Shown here one piece after another: positions 6,339 to 11,955 of a stretch of 16,629 bases of DNA (position 1 is the stretch's first letter; every line of letters starts with the position of its first letter). The translations under genes and the position numbers were made by a program. This DNA comes from JBBQRS01 sp038214535 (GTDB lineage Bacteria; Chloroflexota; Anaerolineae; CG2-30-64-16), in NCBI GenBank assembly GCA_038214535.1, contig JBBQRS010000107.1, positions 1 through 16,629 of the forward strand, written 5' to 3'. Below the pieces are notes generated by a model. That model was not told where the DNA came from and searched no databases. It worked only from the letters and a program-made list of their open reading frames with translations.

Positions 6339-6508
6339 GCGGAGGAGCAGAGGCGCGGAGGAGCGGAGGGGCGGAGGGGCGGGTGAGCATGGCTCCTCTC
6401 CCTCTGGGAGAGGCTGGGTGAGGGTCTCCAGGTGATTCGCATCGGCCCGTTCGCATCTGAGGATGCTCACTCCTCTGCGCCTCCGCTCCTCCGCTCCTCC
6501 GCGTCCCC
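6339..6508. repeat. Composite palindromic element, copy 1
   Basis: Outer arms rich in GGAGCGGAGG (6339-6388) and the complementary CCTCCGCTCCTCCGC (6470-6508) enclose two smaller palindromes. One is CCTCTCCC/GGGAGAGG followed by TGGGTGAGGG (6393-6424). The other is GCATC-TGAG-GATGC (6453-6466). The same four parts in the same order occur inverted at 11702-11905. It fills the whole gap between the convergent SDR and EamA genes. Confidence 0.75.
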
Positions 6509-7350
6509 TACCCGCCCAGCGCGATCAGCAGGATGCCGCCAAAAATCGCGAGCGCGCCGAGGATGCGGGCGGGGCCGAAGCTCTCGCCCAGCCAGCGCCA
6601 GCCGATCAGCGCGGCAAACACCACGCTGACCTCACGGATCGCCCCGGCATAGGCGACCGGACTGACGGCGTAGGCGGCCAGCACCAGGGTATACGCGGCC
6701 ACGCTGAGCGCGCCGATGAGCACGATGCGCCACGCGGGGGTGGGGTTCGGGCCGGGCCGGATCGTGCGCCGCCACGCCATCACCGGGGTCATGAACGCCG
6801 CGGTGAGCAGGAAGCGTCCGGCGGTGTAGGGCGCGGCGGAAGGCGCGGCGCGCACCCCGGCGGCATCCACGATGGAGTAGCACGAGATGCAGAGCGCCAC
6901 GCCCAGCGCCAGCGCCACCGCTTGCCGAGACGTCCCACCCCCGTTGGCGGCCGTCCACCCGATGACGATCAGCCCGCCCAGCAGGGACGCCAGCCCCAGC
7001 CAGCCGACCGTAGACGGCTGCTCACCCAGCAACAGCGCGGCCCACACCGCCAGCAGCAGCGGGGCCGAGCCGCGCGCCAGCGGGTAGACGGCGGAGAAAT
7101 CGCCCCGCCCATAGGCCGCCGCGAGGAGCGAGAGGTAGACCACCTCGATCAGCGCGGCGATGGCGGCGAACCCCCAACTGCGTAGCGGCACGGGGTCGCT
7201 GAGCAGGATGACCGGCAGGCCCAGCAGCCCACCCGCCGCCGACGCCAGCCAGGCGGTGCGCGCGCGGTTGGCGCTGCCCTTCAGCAGCAGGTTCCACACG
7301 GCGTGCATCAGCGCGGCCAGCAGAACCAGCGCCAGGGCAATGGGAGACAC
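6508..7350 (-). CDS. EamA/DMT-superfamily transporter
   Basis: This 280-residue inner-membrane protein has two EamA repeats of about five hydrophobic segments each (about 1-135 and 145-280). Signatures are MHAVWNLLLKG at 15-25, YPLARGSAPLLLAVWAALLLGE at the end of repeat 1, and IREVSVVFAALIGWRWLGE in repeat 2. Members of the drug/metabolite transporter superfamily move small metabolites such as amino acids or sugars; substrate is not predictable. GTG7350 is taken because an in-frame TAG lies two codons upstream and the reading starts directly at the first helix. No Shine-Dalgarno is seen, and an extended -10 box ends five bases before it, so a leaderless start is likely. Met15 is the alternative start. 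Confidence 0.9.
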   Translation of the reverse strand: MSPIALALVLLAALMHAVWNLLLKGSANRARTAWLASAAGGLLGLPVILLSDPVPLRSWGFAAIAALIEVVYLSLLAAAYGRGDFSAVYPLARGSAPLLLAVWAALLLGEQPSTVGWLGLASLLGGLIVIGWTAANGGGTSRQAVALALGVALCISCYSIVDAAGVRAAPSAAPYTAGRFLLTAAFMTPVMAWRRTIRPGPNPTPAWRIVLIGALSVAAYTLVLAAYAVSPVAYAGAIREVSVVFAALIGWRWLGESFGPARILGALAIFGGILLIALGG

Positions 7351-7355
7351 GCCCT

Positions 7356-7361
7356 ATTCTA
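7356..7361 (-). promoter_or_regulatory. Extended -10 box for the EamA gene (leaderless?)
   Basis: On the minus strand TGC-TAGAAT, five bases before GTG7350. An extended -10 needs no strong -35, and none is seen because the upstream sequence is the GCGGAGA inverted repeat. The transcript would begin at or next to the start codon. Confidence 0.4.
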
Positions 7362-7369
7362 GCACGGAT

Positions 7370-7462
7370 CACGCGGAGACGCGGAGACCGCGGAGATATT
7401 TTTCTCTGCGTCTTTGCGCCTCTGCGTCCTAAATATCTCCGCGGTCTCCGCGTCTCCGCGTG
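7370..7462. repeat. Long inverted repeat of GCGGAGA heptads, copy 3
   Basis: Perfect 30-base arms (7370-7399 and 7433-7462) ending in GATAT/ATATC, around a 33-base loop. The loop itself contains three CTCTGCGTC-like words in the orientation of the right arm. The third word of each arm differs from copies 1 and 2, and the partner arm has changed to match. Confidence 0.88.
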
Positions 7463-7490
7463 GCCGATTCTGCGCGCAGGGCAAGCCAGA

Positions 7491-7522
7491 CCCTCACCCG
7501 ACCTCTCCCAGGGGGCGAGGAG
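7491..7522. repeat. CCTCTCCC/GGGAGAGG palindrome, copy in 7351-7593 spacer
   Basis: CCCTCACCC, then CCTCTCCC and GGGCGAGG, in the orientation of 11808-11838. It is followed at 7539-7585 by four ATCCGTG words. This fills the spacer between the dehydratase stop and the EamA start together with the long inverted repeat; no gene is seen there. Confidence 0.65.
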
Positions 7523-7538
7523 CAAGTGTCGTCGCGCT

Positions 7539-7585
7539 ATCCGTGCATCCGTGCTTCTAATCCGTGACTGCCGAATCCGTGTTAG
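7539..7585. repeat. ATCCGTG short tandem repeat
   Basis: Four spaced copies of ATCCGTG, the reverse complement of the ACACGGAT word at 2405-2436. It lies just past the 3' end of the dehydratase gene. Confidence 0.6.
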
Positions 7586-7593
7586 CCCATCAC

Positions 7594-8751
7594 TTACGCG
7601 AACCAGGTGGTGCCGGGGTATTGGTGCTGGCGGGCGACCTCTTCGTCCAGCTCCAGGCCGATGCCGGGGCGGTCGGTCATCGTGATGTAGCCGCCCTGAA
7701 TGATGTCGGTCTTGTCGGTCGTGATGGTGGTCCAGTAGTCGCGGTGCAGCCAGTGGAACTCGAGCACCATGAAGTTGGGCACCGTCGCGCAGACGTGCGC
7801 CGACGCCATCGTGCCGATGGGCGAGGAGACGTTGTGCGGCGCAAACGGGATGTAGTAGATCTCGGCCATGTTGGCGATCTTGCGGCACTCGGAAAGCCCG
7901 CCGCACTTGGGAATATCTGGCATGATGACGTCAACGGCCTGCTGTTCGAGCAGGTCGCGGAAGCCGTGGCGCAGATAGAGGTTCTCGCCGGCGCAGATCG
8001 GCGTGGTGGTGGCTTCGTTCACCTTGCGCATCGCGGCGACGTTTTCCGCGGGCACCGGCTCTTCCAGCCACATCAGGTGATACGGCTCCAGGTCGCGCGC
8101 GAGGCGGATGGCGCTGGGCACGTCGAGCCGGGTGTGTACGTCCGCGGCGACGGCCACGTCGCGCCCGGCGGCCCGCACCACCATGTCCACCAACTCGACC
8201 ATGCGCTCATGCTCCCACTGGAAGGCCGTATAGTTGAAGGGGTCCTTCTCGAAATCGGCCACCTCGCTGCCGTGATGCCCGTAGGCGTGGATGTCCACGT
8301 CAATCTTGAGCGCGGTGAACTCGCGTTCCAGCACCTCATCCACCACCTGCTGAATCTCCTCGAAGTTCATCCCCGGCTCGACCTGGCAATCGGCGTAGAC
8401 GCGGATCTTATCGCGGAACTTGCCGCCCATCAGCTCGTAGATCGGCGTCTTGAGCGCCTTGCCTTTCAGATCCCACAGGGCGATCTCGATGCCGGTGAGC
8501 GCGGTGATCAGCGCGCCCGCGAAGCCGCCCTCGAAGACGTGGCCCCGGCGCAGCTCCTCGAAGTGGGCGTCAATGGTGAACGGGTCTTTGCCAATCAGCT
8601 TCTCTTCGAGGTACTGGATGATGGCGATGGCCTGCGGCCCGCCGTGGACGCACTCGCCCAGCCCCGTGATCCCCGCGTCGGTGGTCACCTTGACCCACAG
8701 GTGCATACAATGTCCCACCGTCGCCGCCGTCTTGACCGCTGTGATCTTCAT
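7594..8751 (-). CDS. Mandelate racemase/muconate lactonizing family acid-sugar dehydratase
   Basis: This 385-residue enolase-superfamily enzyme has a capping domain at 1-125 and a TIM barrel at about 130-345. Visible active-site residues are K149-x-D151 on the second barrel strand, metal ligands Asp204 (AADVHTR, with His206), Glu230 (WLEEPV) and Glu256 (CAGENLY), and the base His306 (APHNVSSPIG). The Asp-x-His pairing on strand three and a His base on strand seven are typical of gluconate, galactonate and mannonate-type dehydratases. These remove water to give 2-keto-3-deoxy acids with Mg2+. Exact substrate is open; it is clearly different from the DgoD-like protein at 14514. GGGAG precedes ATG8751. 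EamA follows on the same strand after a repeat-filled gap. Confidence 0.9.
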   Translation of the reverse strand: MKITAVKTAATVGHCMHLWVKVTTDAGITGLGECVHGGPQAIAIIQYLEEKLIGKDPFTIDAHFEELRRGHVFEGGFAGALITALTGIEIALWDLKGKALKTPIYELMGGKFRDKIRVYADCQVEPGMNFEEIQQVVDEVLEREFTALKIDVDIHAYGHHGSEVADFEKDPFNYTAFQWEHERMVELVDMVVRAAGRDVAVAADVHTRLDVPSAIRLARDLEPYHLMWLEEPVPAENVAAMRKVNEATTTPICAGENLYLRHGFRDLLEQQAVDVIMPDIPKCGGLSECRKIANMAEIYYIPFAPHNVSSPIGTMASAHVCATVPNFMVLEFHWLHRDYWTTITTDKTDIIQGGYITMTDRPGIGLELDEEVARQHQYPGTTWFA

Positions 8752-8831
8752 GGATAGTTCGCTCCCCCATTTGTAGTGCGTTCGTCAGAGCGCCCGCATT
8801 CGGCACGCTCATGTTCTCGGCCGGCAGTTAA

Positions 8832-9205
8832 TTAGGTGTCGAGATCATCCAGGATGCGCTCCACCTCACGGCCCAGCGCCGGAATGTGTATCCTGCAAAC
8901 CTCGAACACCACTTCAGCATCAATGTCGAAATAATGGTGGCTCAACACATCGCGCATCCCCATGATGCGCTTCCATTCCACGGCAGGGTACTTCGGCAGC
9001 AGTTCACCCTGCGAGAGCTTGTCCAAATGCTTGGCGCTCTCACCAATCGCGATGAGTTGCATACAAATGGCGTCGAGCTTTTCCATCCCTTCATCTGACA
9101 TGAGAAAATCGGTGGGTGAGGAGATCGGCGCGATCCGTTGCGCGATGGTGCGCGTCGCGCCGAGAATTTGGCCAATACGGCGCGCACAAGCACGGGTTCA
9201 GGCAT
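8832..9205 (-). pseudogene. hepT: HepT-family (DUF86) toxin, frameshifted
   Basis: The intact C-terminal part (MSDEGMEKLDAICMQLIAIG onwards) contains the RNase/AMPylation-target motif of HepT: an Arg followed by SHHYFD (RDVLSHHYFD). The expected N-terminus MPEPVLVRAVLA is read from ATG9205 in another frame. Shifting by one base at about 9165-9169 (short A/T run) restores LGATRTIAQRIAPISSPTDF leading into FLMSDEG. So the gene is intact apart from one missing base. ATG9205 overlaps the antitoxin stop by eight bases (ATGCCTGA), the classical MntA-HepT arrangement. Alternatively translation could begin at ATG9101, giving an 89-residue C-terminal form. Confidence 0.8.
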
Positions 9206-9494
9206 AGACGGCTTCCCGGTCTATATGTTCTTTCAACAGGGGATTCATGTTTTGGCGGTAGCGCACAATGTCAACGGGCCGTTCAAGTAGCGTTTCTAAC
9301 TCTTGCTTGATCCCCACCATGAGAAGCAGGTCGGGCTGCGCCAACTCGACGACCACATCCACGTCGCTATCGCTCGCCAGCTTATCGCGCGCGGCTGAGC
9401 CAAATACCCCGATGCGCACCAAGCCGAATTGCCCCGTGCGCGTTCGATTAAACCTGCGGATTGTCCCCAATACATCGTCGCGTGTTGTGACCAT
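9198..9494 (-). CDS. mntA: MntA-type minimal nucleotidyltransferase antitoxin
   Basis: This 98-residue protein has the nucleotidyltransferase signature GS (Gly32-Ser33), then SDSDVDVVVE with the catalytic Asp44 and Asp46. A third acidic residue, Asp75, lies in RPVDIV. In the studied MntA-HepT pairs the antitoxin transfers AMP to a tyrosine of the toxin to silence it; this protein keeps the needed residues. ATG9494 is chosen for the GGGAGG six bases upstream; the longer in-frame extension lacks one. The toxin gene follows with an eight-base overlap, but carries a frameshift. Confidence 0.92.
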   Translation of the reverse strand: MVTTRDDVLGTIRRFNRTRTGQFGLVRIGVFGSAARDKLASDSDVDVVVELAQPDLLLMVGIKQELETLLERPVDIVRYRQNMNPLLKEHIDREAVYA

Positions 9495-9536
9495 GATGCC
9501 CTCCCGGCAGACGAAACAGTTAGCCCGCCTGCGATC

Positions 9537-9557
9537 ATTATACCCGATATACCCGAT
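9537..9557 (-). promoter_or_regulatory. -10 box and tandem direct repeat upstream of mntA
   Basis: TATAAT on the minus strand (9542-9537) overlaps a perfect 9-bp direct repeat, ATACCCGAT twice in tandem (9540-9557 on the plus strand). Such a repeat over the promoter could be an autoregulatory site of the toxin-antitoxin pair. No good -35 box is seen. Confidence 0.35.
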
Positions 9558-9584
9558 TGCCGCAGGCGCGCAAAACCCCGCGCC

Positions 9585-9616
9585 GACCTGACAGGTTTCC
9601 GCAAATCTGTCAGATC
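9585..9616. repeat. CTGACAGG palindrome, copy 1
   Basis: Arms GACCTGACAGGTTT (9585-9598) and AAATCTGTCAGATC (9603-9616) pair with two G-U type changes around a four-base loop. Better copies are at 10345-10378 and 15645-15687. Confidence 0.7.
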
Positions 9617-9661
9617 TACCACGTCGCAACCTTAAAGTTTTGACAAAGTTTCAGTAAACTA

Positions 9662-9690
9662 TTGACAAACAATCCATTATGTGCTATAAG
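9662..9690 (+). promoter_or_regulatory. Promoter of the fasciclin gene
   Basis: TTGACA (9662-9667), 17-base spacer, TATAAG (9685-9690): a near-consensus housekeeping promoter. A second TTGACAAA copy lies at 9640-9647 without a -10 partner. The rest of the 300-base spacer 9495-9794 holds the mntA upstream region, a CTGACAGG palindrome and an untranslated leader of roughly 100 bases; no riboswitch was recognised in the leader. Confidence 0.65.
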
Positions 9691-9794
9691 TTAAATACCA
9701 ATTCATGTGTGGCGCTGCTACAGGCCCACACCGCTGCCAGCGGTTCGCCGGAAAGACCCAATTTCCCACCCTTTGAGTCAGGAGTTAGACGAAC

Positions 9795-10322
9795 ATGAAG
9801 AAGCTTTGGCTGGTATTGAGCATGGTGATGGTCCTGGCGCTGGCCACGACCGGGTTTGCCTTCGCGGCCCCCGCGCAGGATGAACCGACCCTCAACCTCG
9901 TCGAGTTGGCGCTGGCCGCCAACGAAGCGACGGGCGACTTCGACACGCTGATCGCCGCGGTCACGTGTCCCTACTTCGGCAACGGGTTCATCCAGATTCT
10001 GACCGCCGCGCGCCCGCGCACGGTCTTCGCCCCCACCGACGCCGCCTTCGCTCGCCTCGAGCTGAACCCCGAGAACATCTGCACCCTGCCGAAAGAGACC
10101 CTGAAGTACCTCCTGTTCTACCACATCACCAACGGCCGTGTGGATTCGGGCCAGGTGGTCGCTTCCGAGCAGTTGATGATGCTCAATAAACTGTACGCGC
10201 CCGTGGTTGTGGGAGACGGCAGCGTCCGCATTGCCGGCGCGGAAATCGTTGCCGTGGACCTCATGGCGACCAACGGCATCATCCACGTGATTGACGGCGT
10301 GATGCTGCCGCCCACCCCGTAA
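9795..10322 (+). CDS. Secreted fasciclin (FAS1) domain protein
   Basis: This 175-residue protein has a Sec signal peptide (MKKLWLVLSM through ATTGFAFAA, cleavage expected near residue 24-25). One FAS1 domain fills the rest. The conserved H1 box is TVFAPTDAAF at 76-85, the YH pair is at 109-110, and the H2-like end is NGIIHVIDGVMLP at 160-172. FAS1 proteins are extracellular adhesion or matrix proteins. Two cysteines (58, 96) may form a disulfide after export. ATG9795 follows AGGAG at ten bases. A near-consensus promoter and its own leader suggest strong, independent expression. A 15-bp perfect hairpin lies 22 bases after the stop. Confidence 0.93.
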   Translation: MKKLWLVLSMVMVLALATTGFAFAAPAQDEPTLNLVELALAANEATGDFDTLIAAVTCPYFGNGFIQILTAARPRTVFAPTDAAFARLELNPENICTLPKETLKYLLFYHITNGRVDSGQVVASEQLMMLNKLYAPVVVGDGSVRIAGAEIVAVDLMATNGIIHVIDGVMLPPTP

Positions 10323-10344
10323 GTCCTGACCCGGCATTGACTCG

Positions 10345-10378
10345 AGACCTGACAGGTTTCTGAAAACCTGTCAGGTCT
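10345..10378. repeat. CTGACAGG palindrome, copy 2
   Basis: Perfect 15-bp arms AGACCTGACAGGTTT and AAACCTGTCAGGTCT with loop CTGA. It follows the fasciclin gene and may end its transcript, although the T-run is inside the stem rather than after it. Confidence 0.85.
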
Positions 10379-10408
10379 GGTGGGCAGCCGTGACGCATCC
10401 CTTCCCCC

Positions 10409-10437
10409 TTGCGGAAAGCCAGCGAGTCAGCGATACT
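10409..10437 (+). promoter_or_regulatory. Possible promoter giving a leaderless transcript
   Basis: TTGCGG (10409-10414), 17-base spacer, GATACT (10432-10437). The expected transcription start falls on ATG10444, and no Shine-Dalgarno is seen near it. Confidence 0.3.
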
Positions 10438-10443
10438 GCGCGT

Positions 10444-10932
10444 ATGCGTGCTATGCAATCCGCCTCACATACGATCCAAATCACCCCGCGCCACGCCCTC
10501 CTCGCGCTGCTCGCGGCCGGGCTGGCGCTGATTGTGCTACGCGGTATCCTCACGCCCGCTTTGCCCGGCGCACTGGCCGAGAAGTTCGATAAGCAATATG
10601 TGACCTGCATCACCGACACGCCCATCCGCCCCGGCGAGCCGCGCCAGCCGGAGTGCGGCCTGGTGACGGCCGGGGCCGTCGCGCCGGGGGTCGTGCCGCC
10701 CGATGCGCAGGCCGCCGGGGTCACCCGCGCGCTCTGCATCCACCTCACCGTGAGCAACCCCGCCTGGACTACCCTGGGCACGACCCGCCACGAGATCGTG
10801 ACGCACGCGCGCACCTTCGGCAAGGTCGCCCTGTTGCGCGATGGACGGTGGGAGACCGGCCCCGACCGTGAAAACCTGGACGCGGTCGCGTGGGCGCGCT
10901 ACGGCTGCGCGGGGGATATGGACGCGCCGTAG
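10444..10932 (+). CDS. Single-pass membrane protein, unknown function
   Basis: I do not recognise this family. The 162-residue form from ATG10444 has a short N-terminal tail, one hydrophobic helix at about 16-34 (HALLALLAAGLALIVLRG) and an extracytoplasmic part of about 125 residues with four cysteines (in YVTCITD, PECGLV, ALCIHL and YGCAGD). These could form two disulfides. The region CIHLTVSNPAWTTLGTTRHEIVTHART looks like two beta strands with a turn. The start is uncertain: GTG10390 would add 18 residues, ATG10453 would remove three. The 10444 start fits a possible leaderless promoter just upstream. Codon use and GC are like the neighbours. It is convergent with the next gene across an inverted repeat. 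Confidence 0.65.
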   Translation: MRAMQSASHTIQITPRHALLALLAAGLALIVLRGILTPALPGALAEKFDKQYVTCITDTPIRPGEPRQPECGLVTAGAVAPGVVPPDAQAAGVTRALCIHLTVSNPAWTTLGTTRHEIVTHARTFGKVALLRDGRWETGPDRENLDAVAWARYGCAGDMDAP

Positions 10933-10937
10933 GGGTT

Positions 10938-11026
10938 GGAACACGAAGACACGAAGGGTCACGAAGGTCGCGAAGCGCGAATCTTCGCGCCTTCGTGTTC
11001 CAAACGCCTTCGTGTCTTCGTGTTCC
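10938..11026. repeat. Long inverted repeat of CACGAAG heptads
   Basis: Outer perfect 20-bp arms GGAACACGAAGACACGAAGG (10938-10957) and its complement (11007-11026), with an inner 7-bp pair CGCGAAG/CTTCGCG (10969-10975, 10983-10989). Further CACGAAG words lie between. It fills the spacer between two convergent genes and is well placed to stop transcription from both. Confidence 0.85.
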
Positions 11027-11038
11027 TAACGGCGCGTC

Positions 11039-11599
11039 CTATACCCCTGCCGGTTCGGGCACGCCCCTCAGCGCGTTCCACTGATACGCGATGCCCGCGA
11101 TGGCGACCACAGCGAAGATAATCCAGATGATCCAGTCCGGCGCGCCCGTCCACAGCAGGGGCACGCCGTCGCCCACCAGGATGCCGCCGGCCAGCGCCGA
11201 TAGCACGATCGCCGCGACGCCAAAGAAGTAACGCAGGGCGAACGTGCTTACGAGACCGCCGACCACGATGATGACCAGGCGCAGCCATTCCGCCGCAGAC
11301 TCCGCCGTGATCCCCAGCGGGTTGAGGAGCTCAGCGGCGACGACCGCGCCGAGCAGGAAGCCGATCACCATGACGGTGATCCGGCTCAGCAAACGGGCCG
11401 ACAACCCCAGGATGATGGCGAGTCCGATGCCCACGGCAAGGGCAAACAGGGAGGACGTGGCGCCGGCGATCACCCTGACGATGGCGATACCGGCGACCAG
11501 CCCGACCAGCGCCGCAAAGAGCCAGAAGAACTTGCGACCCAGAAAGGCGATGATCAGGCCGGCGACGATGAAGATGAGTGCGGGCAACCAAGAATCCAC
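11039..11599 (-). CDS. Polytopic membrane protein (DUF4203/TMEM198-like)
   Basis: This 186-residue protein is almost entirely hydrophobic, with six to seven segments (about 4-20, 25-44, 49-66, 72-92, 106-124, 127-146, 160-175). The pattern of Gly/Ala-rich helices and a RKFFW-like motif after the first helix resembles the DUF4203/TMEM198 family, whose biochemical role in bacteria is unknown. GTG11599 is chosen because AAAGGAG lies nine bases upstream and the first helix begins immediately. A near-consensus promoter lies about 75 bases upstream. No operon partner: the upstream spacer is divergent from the glycyl radical enzyme and the downstream spacer is convergent. Confidence 0.8.
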   Translation of the reverse strand: MDSWLPALIFIVAGLIIAFLGRKFFWLFAALVGLVAGIAIVRVIAGATSSLFALAVGIGLAIILGLSARLLSRITVMVIGFLLGAVVAAELLNPLGITAESAAEWLRLVIIVVGGLVSTFALRYFFGVAAIVLSALAGGILVGDGVPLLWTGAPDWIIWIIFAVVAIAGIAYQWNALRGVPEPAGV

Positions 11600-11671
11600 G
11601 ATGTAAGACTCCTTTCAAGAATGGGCGCTGCCGAGGCGCGCCGGATGAAGAAAAACAAGTGACCGCTGTAA

Positions 11672-11700
11672 TTTATATGCCCACGCACGCGGCAAGTCAA
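11672..11700 (-). promoter_or_regulatory. Promoter of the DUF4203-like gene
   Basis: On the minus strand TTGACT (11700-11695), 17-base spacer, TATAAA (11677-11672). Leader of about 65 bases to GTG11599. Confidence 0.65.
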
Positions 11701-11701
11701 C

Positions 11702-11905
11702 AGGGAGCGGAGGGGCAGAGGAGCGGGGGAGCGGGGAGCGGGTGACCCAACGCGACCGCGGAGTGCGCATCCTCAGATGCGCAGGAGCGAAGTATGCGGC
11801 CGGCCCGCCCTCACCCAACCTCTCCCAGGGGGAGAGGAGTCAAACTCGCCAGTGCACCCACTTACCCCCTCTCCCTTGCTCCTCCGCTCCTCCGCTCCTC
11901 CGCCT
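11702..11905. repeat. Composite palindromic element, copy 2 (inverted)
   Basis: It has the same parts as 6339-6508 in inverse orientation. Outer GGAGCGGAGGGGCAGAGGAG arm (11702-11743), GCGCATC-CTCA-GATGCGC hairpin (11765-11782), CCCTCACCC with CCTCTCCC/GGGAGAGG (11808-11838), and outer CTCCGCTCCTCCGC arm (11870-11905). Together with the two divergent promoters it accounts for the 356-base gene-free stretch 11600-11955. Confidence 0.72.
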
Positions 11906-11907
11906 GT

Positions 11908-11937
11908 TTGTAACCCCACCCCGCGCGGGCGTATAAT
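11908..11937 (+). promoter_or_regulatory. Promoter of the glycyl radical enzyme gene
   Basis: TTGTAA (11908-11913), 18-base spacer, TATAAT (11932-11937). The transcript would start about 12 bases before ATG11956, leaving room only for the GGAGG ribosome binding site (11944-11948). Confidence 0.65.
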
Positions 11938-11955
11938 GCACCCGGAGGCCCACCC

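Noticed and set aside
7564..8757. Long open frame on the plus strand (397 codons)
   Set aside because: It is the mirror of the dehydratase gene on the minus strand, which has complete active-site motifs and a ribosome binding site. The plus-strand product has no recognisable domain.
9697..9794. Riboswitch in the fasciclin leader
   Set aside because: A short pairing around CCGCTGCCAGCGG is visible but no known riboswitch core could be recognised.
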